Below are positions 1 to 8,602 of a stretch of 54,907 nucleotides of DNA, one piece after another (within the stretch, counting starts at the first letter, position 1; each line of letters begins with the position of its first letter). The stretch comes from Bacteroidia bacterium (GTDB lineage Bacteria > Bacteroidota > Bacteroidia > Cytophagales > Cyclobacteriaceae): positions 1-54,907 of the forward strand of contig JAUHYU010000024.1 in assembly GCA_030426345.1 (NCBI GenBank). The letters run 5' to 3'. A program made the position numbers and the translations under genes. The notes below the pieces were generated by a model, which worked only from the letters and a program-made list of their open reading frames with translations, was not told where the DNA came from and made no database searches.

Positions 1-2
1 CT

Positions 3-719
3 GTTTATTTAGGCAATCAAGACCTAATCCATAAAAAAACCATCATGAGGATGTTCGATGGATTGGCATGGCTTATGCAAATCGTACTATTCCTGACGTT
101 GGGACTGTTGGTTTATCCGACCCAAGTACTTCCCGTAATTGGCATCGGATTGCTTATTTCACTCTTTTTGATCTTTGTTGCCAGACCAATAAGTATTTTT
201 ATCAGTATGCTGCCTTTCAAGATGAAGAATAGGCGAAGGTGGTACATTTCATGGGTTGGATTACGCGGGGCCGTTCCAATCGTATTTGCAACTTACCCGC
301 TCTTGGCAGGGATAGATAAGGCAGACATGATTTTTAATATTGTATTTTTTATTTCTATCACTTCTGTACTCATACAAGGTACAACACTTTCTGTTGTCGC
401 AAAATGGCTTAAGGTTGCATTACCCGAAGAGGCAAAGCCGCTCGACATAACTGAAGCTTTTTTATCAGAACATCCTAAAACCGCCATGAAGGAAATAAAA
501 GTTACAATGGATTGTTACGCTGTAGATAAAAAAATTGTGGATTTGGCATTTCCTAAAACTGCCATCATTGCCATGATAAAACGAAATAATAAATATTTGA
601 CCCCCAATGGATCAACAATAATTGAAGCCAATGATGTACTTATCGTCCTTTCTGATACATTGGAGGCCATTGATAAAGTCTATGAGACACTAAGGATAAA
701 TGTTGCTAAAGAGGCCTGA
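3..719 (+). CDS. K+/H+ antiporter, NhaP2/CvrA type (3' part only)
   Basis: The reading frame is open from the left edge (codon phase starts at base 3), so the true start lies outside the window. The visible part has the last transmembrane segments of a CPA1-type monovalent cation/proton antiporter, including the SWVGLRGAVPI signature around visible residues 85-95. About 85 C-terminal residues follow that look like a cytosolic TrkA-C (RCK-C) domain (PLDITEAFLSEHPKT...). This membrane-plus-RCK-C order is that of NhaP2/CvrA, which exports K+ or Na+ in exchange for H+ at the inner membrane. The internal ATG at 45 is not the start, because conserved antiporter sequence lies upstream of it in frame. 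It converges on the gene at 770-1432, leaving 50 bases between the stop codons. Family call is firm; ion specificity is inferred. Confidence 0.88.
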   Translation, partial: VYLGNQDLIHKKTIMRMFDGLAWLMQIVLFLTLGLLVYPTQVLPVIGIGLLISLFLIFVARPISIFISMLPFKMKNRRRWYISWVGLRGAVPIVFATYPLLAGIDKADMIFNIVFFISITSVLIQGTTLSVVAKWLKVALPEEAKPLDITEAFLSEHPKTAMKEIKVTMDCYAVDKKIVDLAFPKTAIIAMIKRNNKYLTPNGSTIIEANDVLIVLSDTLEAIDKVYETLRINVAKEA

Positions 720-769
720 TTTTAAACGCAATAAGGTTCAAATGGAGAGGAGATTTTTTTGAAAATGTT

Positions 770-1432
770 TTAATTTAGTCTGGAGTTTTGGTTGATTTTG
801 GAAACAGATGATTTTGAAGAAAAAAGCAAGGCCTGAACTACAAGTCCGATAACAATAAGAATGATCAGTTCCACCTTTGATGCCATCTTGCTAGAGGCAA
901 CAATTTGTTTTGATTTGTCAATTAATCTCAATCCTTCTTCTTGCTGAATATTTGAAAGTTGATCCAAATTGGTTGAAATCTCATCAAGCATCTCACTCGC
1001 TTTCCCCGAAGCTTTGAGATAATCTGGTTGACCAACTTGAGAAAAAATAGATTTTTCAAGTATAGACAATTCGGCTAGCTTCTCCTTTAACTGAGAAAAA
1101 AGGATTGACTCCTTTTCTGTAAGTACAGTGTTTTCATAATCCTCAATCAGGGTGTGCACTGAACTATCAATATTTTCATCCAGTGCTAGAATCGAAGAGA
1201 TATTGTTATGGTCTATATCATTCCAAAGTTGTTTTTTTTCATGCAGTTGATTCGCTATTTTATAAATGTAAATCTGAACCAATAAACGATCCTCATAGAC
1301 AGATGAAAATGATTGTTGAAGTTCTCCGAAATGCCTTTTATTTAAAAAATTGGTCATTAAGACCATGACAATAATTACGGTTAGTGATACTGCTACTTTG
1401 AATTTTTGGGATAGAAGATAAGTCCATTTCAT
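770..1432 (-). CDS. 4HB_MCP-type membrane protein without a signalling domain
   Basis: A 220-residue protein with one N-terminal membrane segment (about residues 12-28), a predicted extracytoplasmic four-helix-bundle region (about 30-180) and a second membrane segment (about 183-203), ending after a short basic tail. This is the layout of the 4HB_MCP ligand-binding module of chemoreceptors and histidine kinases. No HAMP, methyl-accepting or kinase domain follows, so as it stands it is a sensor-like stub. It lies downstream of nqrE on the same strand but behind the nqr terminator, so it is probably not part of that operon. It could be a truncated receptor or a stand-alone periplasmic sensor; no specific function can be assigned. 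Confidence 0.65.
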   Translation of the reverse strand: MKWTYLLSQKFKVAVSLTVIIVMVLMTNFLNKRHFGELQQSFSSVYEDRLLVQIYIYKIANQLHEKKQLWNDIDHNNISSILALDENIDSSVHTLIEDYENTVLTEKESILFSQLKEKLAELSILEKSIFSQVGQPDYLKASGKASEMLDEISTNLDQLSNIQQEEGLRLIDKSKQIVASSKMASKVELIILIVIGLVVQALLFSSKSSVSKINQNSRLN

Positions 1433-1463
1433 AAAGAGGCGAGTTAATTATTGCCACTTGAAA

Positions 1464-1500
1464 TTAAAAAAAAAGCTGACCATTTTCATGATCAGCTTTA
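1464..1500 (-). terminator. Rho-independent terminator of the nqr operon
   Basis: The inverted repeat AAAGCTGA (1472-1479) / TCAGCTTT (1492-1499) has a 12-base loop. Read on the minus strand it is followed by a run of nine T residues. It sits 28 bases after the nqrE stop codon. Confidence 0.85.
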
Positions 1501-1526
1501 GTATATCTATAATAACTACAAATCTC

Positions 1527-2138
1527 TTACAACTGAATGCCCATGAAAGACATGAATGCAATTCCCATCAGCCCGGTTAGTAGCATCGTAATGCCAAGTC
1601 CCTTCAATCCATCAGGAACATCACTATACTTTAGTTTTTCGCGTATGGCTGCCAACGCAATTATCGCTAATAACCATCCAATACCTGAGCTAAATCCATA
1701 AACTGTGGCTTCTGCAATTGAATAATCTCTTTCTGCCATAAAAAGCGAGGCGCCAAGTATGGCACAGTTTACTGCGATCAAAGGAAGGAATATACCTAAA
1801 GAACCATAAAGTGAAGGCGAGAATTTTTCAATTATCATTTCAACCAATTGCACCATAGCTGCGATTACTGCGATGTACATGATGAAACTAAGAAACATCA
1901 GATCAACGGTAGCCAGATCACTACTGATGCCAGCCAAAGCACCTTCCTTTAATACATATTCTGTCAATACCCAGTTGAGTGGTACCGTAATAGTTAATAC
2001 AAATACAACCGCCATACCAAGACCAAGTGCCGTACTTACCTTTTTAGAAACGGCCAAGTATGAACACATGCCCAAAAAGTAGGCAAAGATCATATTTTCT
2101 ATAAATATTGATTTTATTGCAAGGTTAAATAATTCCAT
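1527..2138 (-). CDS. nqrE: Na+-translocating NADH:quinone reductase subunit E
   Basis: A 203-residue inner-membrane protein with about six membrane segments and the typical start [19 protein letters not shown]. NqrE and NqrD are homologous and pack together, forming part of the Na+ pathway; each contributes cysteines to an intramembrane iron-sulfur centre in the known complex. Length matches the family (about 200). It is the last nqr gene of this operon, 11 bases after nqrD and followed by a strong terminator. In most nqr operons nqrF would come next; here it does not. Confidence 0.96.
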   Translation of the reverse strand: MELFNLAIKSIFIENMIFAYFLGMCSYLAVSKKVSTALGLGMAVVFVLTITVPLNWVLTEYVLKEGALAGISSDLATVDLMFLSFIMYIAVIAAMVQLVEMIIEKFSPSLYGSLGIFLPLIAVNCAILGASLFMAERDYSIAEATVYGFSSGIGWLLAIIALAAIREKLKYSDVPDGLKGLGITMLLTGLMGIAFMSFMGIQL

Positions 2139-2149
2139 TGTTTTTAATT

Positions 2150-2818
2150 TTAATGTTCTACGTAGCCACTTTTATTGCGCTGCACCCATATGATCAAGCC
2201 TAGAATAAAAAATGCTCCAACTGGAGTAACCATTAATCCATTGGTTGGAAAATTTTGAATCCCAATTGCTTCAAACACAGGCCATCCAAATAGTTTGCCC
2301 GAACCTAAAACTTCTCTAAAAAAGGCTACTGCCAATATTATCCAGCCATACCCAAGTCCATTACCCACTGCATCTAATATCGAATCCCATGGTTTGTTTG
2401 CAAGAGCAAATGCCTCCAATCGACCCATGACGATACAATTTGTAATGATAAGACCAACAAAGACAGACAACTCTTTGTACATATCGTATTGATAAGCTTT
2501 GAGCACTTCACTTACAAGTGTAACCAAGGTCGCAACTATGGCAAGTTGTACGATGATCCTCACACGTGATGGGATCATTGCCCTCATCAAGGATATGATT
2601 AGGTTGGAAAAGATCATCACGAAAATCACTGATATAGCCATGGTAAGCGTAGGCTTCATTTGTGTTGTGACAGCAAGCGCGGAACAAATTCCCAGTACCT
2701 GTACTGTTATTGGGTTGTCATCGCTGAGCGGGTCATTGATAAACTTTTTCCTCCGTTTGGAAAGAGCCGCCTCTGCGGGCTTCTTTTCGACTGCTTTTTC
2801 TAATGTTTGTGTACTCAT
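2150..2818 (-). CDS. nqrD: Na+-translocating NADH:quinone reductase subunit D
   Basis: A 222-residue, six-segment membrane protein homologous to NqrE. It carries the family pattern [12 protein letters not shown] in the middle and a charged N-terminal extension of about 35 residues (rich in Lys/Glu/Ala) before the first membrane segment. That extension makes it slightly longer than the roughly 210 residues usual in Vibrio. It is one of the core Na+-translocating subunits of Na+-NQR in the inner membrane. It lies 15 bases after nqrC and 11 before nqrE, within one transcription unit. Confidence 0.96.
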   Translation of the reverse strand: MSTQTLEKAVEKKPAEAALSKRRKKFINDPLSDDNPITVQVLGICSALAVTTQMKPTLTMAISVIFVMIFSNLIISLMRAMIPSRVRIIVQLAIVATLVTLVSEVLKAYQYDMYKELSVFVGLIITNCIVMGRLEAFALANKPWDSILDAVGNGLGYGWIILAVAFFREVLGSGKLFGWPVFEAIGIQNFPTNGLMVTPVGAFFILGLIIWVQRNKSGYVEH

Positions 2819-2833
2819 TTTGCTATATTTCTT

Positions 2834-3604
2834 TTAGTGAAGTAAAGCCACTTTTTGAGATGTATTGTTTTTAACCTTTTTGATATATGCCTGATAGTAC
2901 TTGAAATAACTTGCGAGCATTTCATTCATTCCATTTGCAGTAAGTGTAGCACCAGACATCCCATCTATGATATGTTCATTTAATTTGGAAGGGGCATTGT
3001 TTTCACCCTTCAACATCGCCACAGATATTAATTTTCCTTGATCGTCAAAAACCTTTTTTCCATTATATCGATCACTAACTTCTGAAGAAGTAATGCGAGC
3101 ACCAAGACCTGGAGTTTCTGATTTATGATCGTAGGAGACACCTTTGATTGTTGTTAAGTCAGTTTCGAGAGCAATAAACCCCCAAATAGGACCCCAAAGT
3201 CCTTTACCATAAACTGGGAAAATATATGCTTCCACCGCGTCTGGGCTTCCCTCCTTGTGGTATTTGAATACCGGGTACAAACGATCCTCGGGGGCTTTCT
3301 TGTAGTTTTTCGCCACATTTACATCTTCAGCAACAATGTTATTCCCCTTTTCATCCTTTTCTACCGGCTCTCCATTAACATTGACTACCATAGATTGTAT
3401 AGATTTTCCATACAAATCTATAATCTCTGCGCCTTTTTTATCACCAAGATCCATTACGGCTCCAAGAATTTTTTTCTTGGTATCTAGCTCTACAGATTTT
3501 TCCTGCATCGGCTTCAACCCTTGGTTGGCCAATGACAGCAATCCGCCTAAAACGATAGTCAGTATGGCGGAAAATACGATAATATAAGTGTTAGACTGTT
3601 GCAC
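2834..3604 (-). CDS. nqrC: Na+-translocating NADH:quinone reductase subunit C (covalent FMN)
   Basis: A 256-residue protein with one N-terminal membrane helix (about residues 7-25) and a periplasmic FMN-binding domain. The flavinylation motif DGMSGAT places the covalent FMN on Thr220. The flavin is attached by the ApbE flavin transferase, which is not in this window. NqrC passes electrons between cofactors of the Na+-NQR complex. The gene overlaps the end of nqrB by 14 bases, which suggests translational coupling. Confidence 0.96.
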   Translation of the reverse strand: MQQSNTYIIVFSAILTIVLGGLLSLANQGLKPMQEKSVELDTKKKILGAVMDLGDKKGAEIIDLYGKSIQSMVVNVNGEPVEKDEKGNNIVAEDVNVAKNYKKAPEDRLYPVFKYHKEGSPDAVEAYIFPVYGKGLWGPIWGFIALETDLTTIKGVSYDHKSETPGLGARITSSEVSDRYNGKKVFDDQGKLISVAMLKGENNAPSKLNEHIIDGMSGATLTANGMNEMLASYFKYYQAYIKKVKNNTSQKVALLH

Positions 3605-4793
3605 GTCGAATCCTCCTTTGTTTGTTTGCTTTAACTATATAAAAATCGATCAATGGTGCGAAAACATTCATTAGTAAAATTGCTAGCATTATTCCTTCTG
3701 GATAAGCCGGGTTAAAAACACGAATGATAATTGTCAGAATACCTATCAGAAAACCATAAATCCACTTTCCTTTCTCGGTTTGCGCTGCTGTAACTGGGTC
3801 TGTCGCCATAAATACTGCTCCAAATGCTAAACCACCAATTACTAGGTGGTAAGCTGCAGGCATTAGCATAAACTCATTCACCCCTATTATATTGAATAAT
3901 AATGCAGTTAAATATGCGCCTCCAAATACACTTACTATAATTTTCCAACTACCAACTCCCGTAATAATTAGTATTGCAGCTCCAATGAGTACCATTAGCG
4001 TAGAAGTTTCTCCAATAGACCCCGGAATAAATCCAAGGAATAAATTTGAAAAGCTAAAGAAATCAGCACTAATGGCGGTATTGGAATGAGCGAGTGCATC
4101 TATCACACTGCTAGAATCCGCGACTGACGCTTGATTTGCTATAGCAAGAGTCGTACTGCCTGAATATCCATCAATCGGAGTTTTATCACCTAAATAAGTC
4201 CAAACTTCACCTGATATTTGTGAAGGGTAAGCAAAGTAAAGAAAAGCTCTTGCTGTAAGCGCCACATTTAAAATATTCATCCCGGTACCCCCAAATACTT
4301 CCTTTCCTATTACCACGGCAAAAACCGTAGCCAGTGCTACTTGCCAAAGTGGAATATCTGGAGGCATTACTAACGGAATAAGCATTCCTGAAACCAAAAA
4401 TCCTTCATTGAGGGCATGCCCTTTTTTGATGGCAAAAATGAATTCTACAGTAAGTCCTGCCCCGTATGATACTATAACAATAGGCAATACAACTAAAGCG
4501 CCGATACCTACTTGCTCAAGGAATGTCATGGTCTCACCAGTTGCCAGCGCATGTTGATATCCCACATTCCAAATACCAAAAAGCAAGCATGGAATCATGG
4601 ATATAATCACTGTCATCATCAGTCGTTTCAAGTCGACAGCATCCTTGATCTGTCCACCCTTGGCCGGAGTCACCTCATAGGGTACAAAAGCCATTGTTTC
4701 AAACGACTCGAACAAAGGCATGAGCTTTTCGAATTTCCCCCCCTTTTCAAATTGGGGTTTGTTCTTGTCGAATATATCTCTTAATAATTTCAT
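3591..4793 (-). CDS. nqrB: Na+-translocating NADH:quinone reductase subunit B (covalent FMN)
   Basis: A 400-residue polytopic inner-membrane subunit, the central Na+ channel component and quinone-binding partner. The second flavinylation motif reads DGYSGST with the modified threonine at residue 214; Ser replaces the more common Ala before Thr, which the motif tolerates. The N-terminal 55 or so residues are cytosolic, followed by about ten membrane segments. It starts 6 bases after nqrA ends and overlaps nqrC by 14 bases. Length is typical (V. cholerae protein about 415). Confidence 0.96.
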   Translation of the reverse strand: MKLLRDIFDKNKPQFEKGGKFEKLMPLFESFETMAFVPYEVTPAKGGQIKDAVDLKRLMMTVIISMIPCLLFGIWNVGYQHALATGETMTFLEQVGIGALVVLPIVIVSYGAGLTVEFIFAIKKGHALNEGFLVSGMLIPLVMPPDIPLWQVALATVFAVVIGKEVFGGTGMNILNVALTARAFLYFAYPSQISGEVWTYLGDKTPIDGYSGSTTLAIANQASVADSSSVIDALAHSNTAISADFFSFSNLFLGFIPGSIGETSTLMVLIGAAILIITGVGSWKIIVSVFGGAYLTALLFNIIGVNEFMLMPAAYHLVIGGLAFGAVFMATDPVTAAQTEKGKWIYGFLIGILTIIIRVFNPAYPEGIMLAILLMNVFAPLIDFYIVKANKQRRIRRATV

Positions 4794-4799
4794 TTATTA

Positions 4800-6167
4800 T
4801 TAACTGTTTTTAATTATTTCCAAACCTTCCCTTAATATCTTTTGTAAATTGTTTTTAGACACATCTATGAATTCGCATAAAGCGATATCCTCTTCAATCA
4901 ACTCATAAATGCCTAAATTTTCCATGTCATCGAAATCTTCAGCAAGGATTCCTTTGAACAAATATGTAGGAAGAATATCCATTGGAAGTACTTTTTCAAA
5001 CACGCCTGTTTGTACAAATGCCCTGTGTTCTCCTTTGGTATTTGTATCTATGACATATTCTTTATTCTCTCCATTCAAAAATGATAGTAATCCAAATGCT
5101 CTGTGAAAGCTAAGCTTTTTAGTAGTAGGAAGAATCCACCCAAAGAATTCGCTGTGATGACCTTCAGGAATTACAGTTATTTGTTGGTGATAAAAACCTA
5201 TGTGTCCATCAGATTTTAATTTTTCACCAGTCAGCACGTTTCCACTTATGAGCCGGACATCATTGTCAGAAAGATTATTTTCAATCAGTTTATCGATGCA
5301 TGCACCGGTATAGGTTTTATAATAGGCCGGATTTTTCACTTCGGATCCTGCTAATGCGATGATTTTAGACGCATCATATTTTCCTTCTAAGAATAATTTT
5401 CCTATTTGTACTACTCCAAAAGGACTGATAGTCCATACTAAATCACCTTTGCCAATCGGATCAATATGATGGATGTGTACACCAACGTTTCCCGCAGGAT
5501 GTTTCCCGCTGATTTTATGCGATTCAGCGTTTTCTGCTTGAGAAAAAATTGCGGCTATTTCGTCTCTGCCATCTAATCCCAGATGAACTTTTCCTGAAGT
5601 TAGCTTATTAAGTATGTTAATTCCTGTTTGGAAATATTTTTCCTCACCAGATAAAGCAAATCCTGGGTCTGCAGCCAAAGGATGGGTATCGAATGTAGAA
5701 ATGAAGATGGATTTTGGCGTGTCATTGGGGTTGGCGACAATTCCATATGGTCTTTGAATGATATTTGGCCAAACACCACTTTTAATAAGTTGGTCGATCG
5801 CCTCTTCCTTTTTTATTCCGGGTATATCCGAAATTGGGAATTTCCTAAATTCTTCATGGACCACCTCCTTGTCTGCAAGGATTTTGATTTCCAACAATTT
5901 TCGCTTTTCCCCTCTTTTTATTTCCACAATTTCGCCGCTTACCGGAGCGCAGTACTTCACATCTTCCATCATTTTACAGAAGAAAATGGGATCGCCCGCT
6001 TTGACAGTATCGCCTTCACTAACGATAACTTTGGGCCGCTCAATACCGAGAAAATCTGTGGGTTTTAAAGCAAAAGTTTTTGGTTGGTCACATTCTGCAA
6101 GTTTTTTTTGTGCTTTTCCTGCCAGGTTTATGTCAAACCCTTTTTTTAGCTTTATCGTATGTGACAT
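4800..6167 (-). CDS. nqrA: Na+-translocating NADH:quinone reductase subunit A
   Basis: A 455-residue soluble subunit, first gene of the nqr operon, starting MSHTIKLKKGFDINLAGKA, a standard NqrA N-terminus. NqrA is the cytosolic ubiquinone-associated subunit that docks on NqrB and resembles RnfC. The motif RPYGIVANPNDTPKSIFIST and the fold-wide conservation fit the family; length is normal (about 446 in Vibrio). A TAnnTTTG-like promoter element lies 36 bases upstream. The complex couples NADH oxidation to Na+ export, consistent with a marine organism. Confidence 0.96.
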   Translation of the reverse strand: MSHTIKLKKGFDINLAGKAQKKLAECDQPKTFALKPTDFLGIERPKVIVSEGDTVKAGDPIFFCKMMEDVKYCAPVSGEIVEIKRGEKRKLLEIKILADKEVVHEEFRKFPISDIPGIKKEEAIDQLIKSGVWPNIIQRPYGIVANPNDTPKSIFISTFDTHPLAADPGFALSGEEKYFQTGINILNKLTSGKVHLGLDGRDEIAAIFSQAENAESHKISGKHPAGNVGVHIHHIDPIGKGDLVWTISPFGVVQIGKLFLEGKYDASKIIALAGSEVKNPAYYKTYTGACIDKLIENNLSDNDVRLISGNVLTGEKLKSDGHIGFYHQQITVIPEGHHSEFFGWILPTTKKLSFHRAFGLLSFLNGENKEYVIDTNTKGEHRAFVQTGVFEKVLPMDILPTYLFKGILAEDFDDMENLGIYELIEEDIALCEFIDVSKNNLQKILREGLEIIKNS

Positions 6168-6202
6168 CTAAGAATTGATTAATATCCTGTTTTTTTAAAT
6201 CG

Positions 6203-6210
6203 CAAAAATA
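6203..6210 (-). promoter_or_regulatory. Possible -7 element for nqrA
   Basis: On the minus strand these bases read TATTTTTG, an exact match to the Bacteroidota -7 consensus TAnnTTTG, 36 bases before the nqrA start. No clear TTTG -33 box is present at the expected spacing, so confidence is limited. Confidence 0.35.
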
Positions 6211-6296
6211 ACTAAATTTTCATTAAACCACCTTCATAGGAGGTCTTTTTGCAACTTTTAAAATATTTTTTATTGAATTTACTTATGTATGGATTT

Positions 6297-7196
6297 TTAA
6301 GCATTTTCAACTGATTTTTTTGTTGTCTCATCGATGCATCGTGCCACGTCTTCCATCAGCCACATGGGAGTGGATGTGGCTCCGCAGATTCCAATAGAGT
6401 CATCTTCGAGAAACCAGCCTGGATTGACTTCAGAGCTATTTTCTATAAAATAGCTTCTATCATTATGGGTTTTACACACTTTGTACAAGGCCTTGCCATT
6501 GGAGCTCTTCTTCCCACTTACAAATAGTACAACGTCGTGCTCTTTGGCAAATTTTTCCATACGAGGCTCCCGATTGGAAACTTGTCTGCAAATGCTGTCG
6601 TGTGCATCAAAGCACTCTTCTGCAACCACTTGCGACTGATCTCCAAAGCGGTTTTCTATTTTTGCTTTAATATCATAAAACCCCTGTGTGCTTTTTGTTG
6701 TCTGGCTAAATAGCGATACTGGCCGGGTATAGTCTATCTTGTCCAAATCGGATTCGTCTGTGACAATGATGGCGCTATTGCCTGTTTGTCCCGAGAGGCC
6801 GATGACTTCTGCATGGCCTTTCTTGCCATATATTACTACTTGGCCATCTTTCTTATTCATCTTTTCGAAAGCATGTCTTACCCTGTTTTGCAGCTTTAAC
6901 ACAACAGGACACGAAGCGTCAATCAATTCGATGTTATTTTTTAGTGCGATGGAATAAGTTTCTGGAGGCTCTCCATGAGCACGGATCAATACCTTGCAAT
7001 CGTGTAGTTCCCTGAGTTGTTCATGGTCTATGATCCGCAGTCCCTGTGCATTGAGCCTTTTTACCTCCATGTCATTGTGTACGATATCTCCCAAACAATA
7101 TAATTTGTCTGCTTGCTCCATCTCATCTTCTGCCATTTGGATGGCAAACTCCACACCAAAGCAATATCCAGAATTTTGATCTACAGTGACTTTCAT
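6297..7196 (-). CDS. ispH: 4-hydroxy-3-methylbut-2-enyl diphosphate reductase
   Basis: A 299-residue [4Fe-4S] enzyme of the last step of the MEP pathway, which reduces HMBPP to IPP and DMAPP. The three cluster ligands are visible: Cys12 (SGYCFGV), Cys96 (DASCPVV) and Cys203 (DSICRQVSNRE), in the same positions as in E. coli within a few residues. The dimer-independent core is complete and there is no S1-domain fusion. The start is 1 base beyond the cmk stop codon, so cmk and ispH form a tight two-gene operon. Confidence 0.96.
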   Translation of the reverse strand: MKVTVDQNSGYCFGVEFAIQMAEDEMEQADKLYCLGDIVHNDMEVKRLNAQGLRIIDHEQLRELHDCKVLIRAHGEPPETYSIALKNNIELIDASCPVVLKLQNRVRHAFEKMNKKDGQVVIYGKKGHAEVIGLSGQTGNSAIIVTDESDLDKIDYTRPVSLFSQTTKSTQGFYDIKAKIENRFGDQSQVVAEECFDAHDSICRQVSNREPRMEKFAKEHDVVLFVSGKKSSNGKALYKVCKTHNDRSYFIENSSEVNPGWFLEDDSIGICGATSTPMWLMEDVARCIDETTKKSVENA

Positions 7197-7197
7197 A

Positions 7198-7881
7198 TTA
7201 CGCGGGTTCTATTTCATGCCGGATCAATTGAAGTATCTGATCTACCTGTTCTTCAAAAGTAAGGCGACTTGTATCAATTTCATGGGCTCCTTCTGCTTTT
7301 TTCAAGGGGCTGTCTTTTCTAGTAGAGTCGATGCGATCCCGGTTTGCTAAGTTTTCTTCAATATCTTTCAGGTCAACAGACACATTTTTATCCATAAGTT
7401 CTTTTTGCCTTCGCAATGCCCTGACCTTCAAGTCAGCAGTCATAAAAATTTTTAAATCTGCATTAGGGAAGACTACTGTTCCGATATCTCTGCCATCCAT
7501 GACCAAGCTTTTGCTTTCACCAAGCTTTCTTTGCTGGTTAACGAGCTGAGTCCGTACTTGTGAAATTTCGCTTACTGCACTGACCAGATCCGATACTTCC
7601 ATCTTTCGTATCTGGTTTTCCACATTTCTTCCGTTAAGATAAGTTTCGTTATTGCAGGTGGTTGTGTTATACTTAAAGGAAATGTCGATTTGCTTGAGAG
7701 CCTCTTTTACATCCGATTCATTTTTCAGATCAATCCTATGTTTGATGAAAAACAAGGTAACCGCTCTGTACATTGCTCCGGTATCGATATAAATAAATTT
7801 CAAAGCCTTAGCGAGTGCTTTTGCAGTTGAGCTCTTGCCGCAACCCGAATTACCATCAATGGCGACGATGATCTTTTTCAT
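7198..7881 (-). CDS. cmk: Cytidylate kinase
   Basis: A 227-residue NMP kinase that phosphorylates CMP and dCMP. The P-loop GNSGCGKSS is near residues 10-18, followed by YIDTGAMYRA and the conserved MDGRDIGTVVFPNADLKIF. The start is set at the ATG at 7881 (MKKIIVAIDG); an upstream in-frame ATG at 7914 would add 11 residues not typical of the family. Its stop is 1 base from the ispH start, a pairing that recurs in Bacteroidota. Confidence 0.95.
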   Translation of the reverse strand: MKKIIVAIDGNSGCGKSSTAKALAKALKFIYIDTGAMYRAVTLFFIKHRIDLKNESDVKEALKQIDISFKYNTTTCNNETYLNGRNVENQIRKMEVSDLVSAVSEISQVRTQLVNQQRKLGESKSLVMDGRDIGTVVFPNADLKIFMTADLKVRALRRQKELMDKNVSVDLKDIEENLANRDRIDSTRKDSPLKKAEGAHEIDTSRLTFEEQVDQILQLIRHEIEPA

Positions 7882-7984
7882 AGAAAATAAATTCAATAAT
7901 GAATTGGCACACAAAAGTACTTATAGTTTGACTAAGAGCCATAATATACTAAGGAAAACTACAAATAAGCTTTCAGTATTTTAC

Positions 7985-8116
7985 TTAGCAGTCCTTTACC
8001 GGACATGGGATAGGACCATGCTTTGGCTGACTCCGTTTTTTGACTTTGGTAGAAGCACATGATGTAGCAAATAAAATGAGAAAGATAAGCAATGAATGGG
8101 CAATGATTTTTTTCAT
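7985..8116 (-). CDS. Small lipoprotein, 43 residues
   Basis: The minus-strand frame from ATG 8116 to TAA 7985 encodes a 43-residue peptide. It has a lysine-rich start (MKKIIAHS), a hydrophobic core and a lipobox-like FATSC with the putative lipidated Cys at residue 20. A mature tail of only about 24 residues follows, basic (KVKKRSQPKHG) and ending in the Cys-containing PCPVKDC. It lies 103 bases upstream of cmk on the same strand. The two cysteines in PCPVKDC could form a disulfide or bind a metal. Function unknown; it is likely a real surface or periplasmic lipopeptide because signal, lipobox and stop are all in order. Confidence 0.6.
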   Translation of the reverse strand: MKKIIAHSLLIFLILFATSCASTKVKKRSQPKHGPIPCPVKDC

Positions 8117-8206
8117 GGAATTTTTTATATACAAATATAATAGGGATTTGCTGAAATTGTTATTTCTATTATAACAGGCATATTACATTGCCTTGACAAT
8201 ATTGAT

Positions 8207-8233
8207 TTCATGGATTTTAGATAGTTTTTATGA
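8207..8233 (+). repeat. Dispersed motif, intergenic copy
   Basis: Exact core CATGGATTTT at 8210-8219, followed by AGATAGTTTTTATG. It lies between the divergent small lipoprotein gene and the coiled-coil/uup pair. Confidence 0.8.
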
Positions 8234-8293
8234 GCATCTATTTAGCTGACTATTCATACATATATTTATACCTTTACAAAAAAAATAAAAGTC

Positions 8294-8602
8294 ATGAGCG
8301 ATCAGGAATCCAAAACAAAAAAAGTAATCAAAGACTTGTCGCAAAAAATCGATGAGCTATTGGAACAATCAGAGATTTCCAAAGAGGATGTAAAAAAAGG
8401 GATCGATGCCCGGATCCAGGAATTGAAGAGATCGAGGGATGAGGTGAATGAGGAATTCAAAAAGATAAGGGAAGACAATAAAGAAACCATCGACAAAGTG
8501 GAGAAAATGGCAAAGGATACTTTCAAAGATGTGAAATCTACTTTTTCTGATTTCTTTGGGTCAAAGAAAGATGATGATTCAAAAAAGGATAGCGATCAAT
8601 AG
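8294..8602 (+). CDS. Small charged coiled-coil protein of unknown function
   Basis: A 102-residue, highly charged protein (Lys/Glu/Asp-rich) predicted to be almost entirely alpha-helical, with heptad-like spacing between about residues 8 and 75, a short hydrophobic patch (TFSDFFGS, about 84-91) and a lysine/aspartate tail. There is no signal peptide or membrane segment. Its stop codon directly abuts the uup start codon (0 bases between them), so the two are co-transcribed and probably co-translated. It resembles small YtxH- or apolipoprotein-like helical proteins only in composition, and no function can be assigned. Confidence 0.7.
   Translation: MSDQESKTKKVIKDLSQKIDELLEQSEISKEDVKKGIDARIQELKRSRDEVNEEFKKIREDNKETIDKVEKMAKDTFKDVKSTFSDFFGSKKDDDSKKDSDQ

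Noticed and set aside
4141-4160. SGST instead of SGAT in NqrB as a lost FMN site
   Set aside because: The flavinylation motif tolerates Ser or Ala before the modified Thr, and Asp, Ser, Gly and Thr are all kept.
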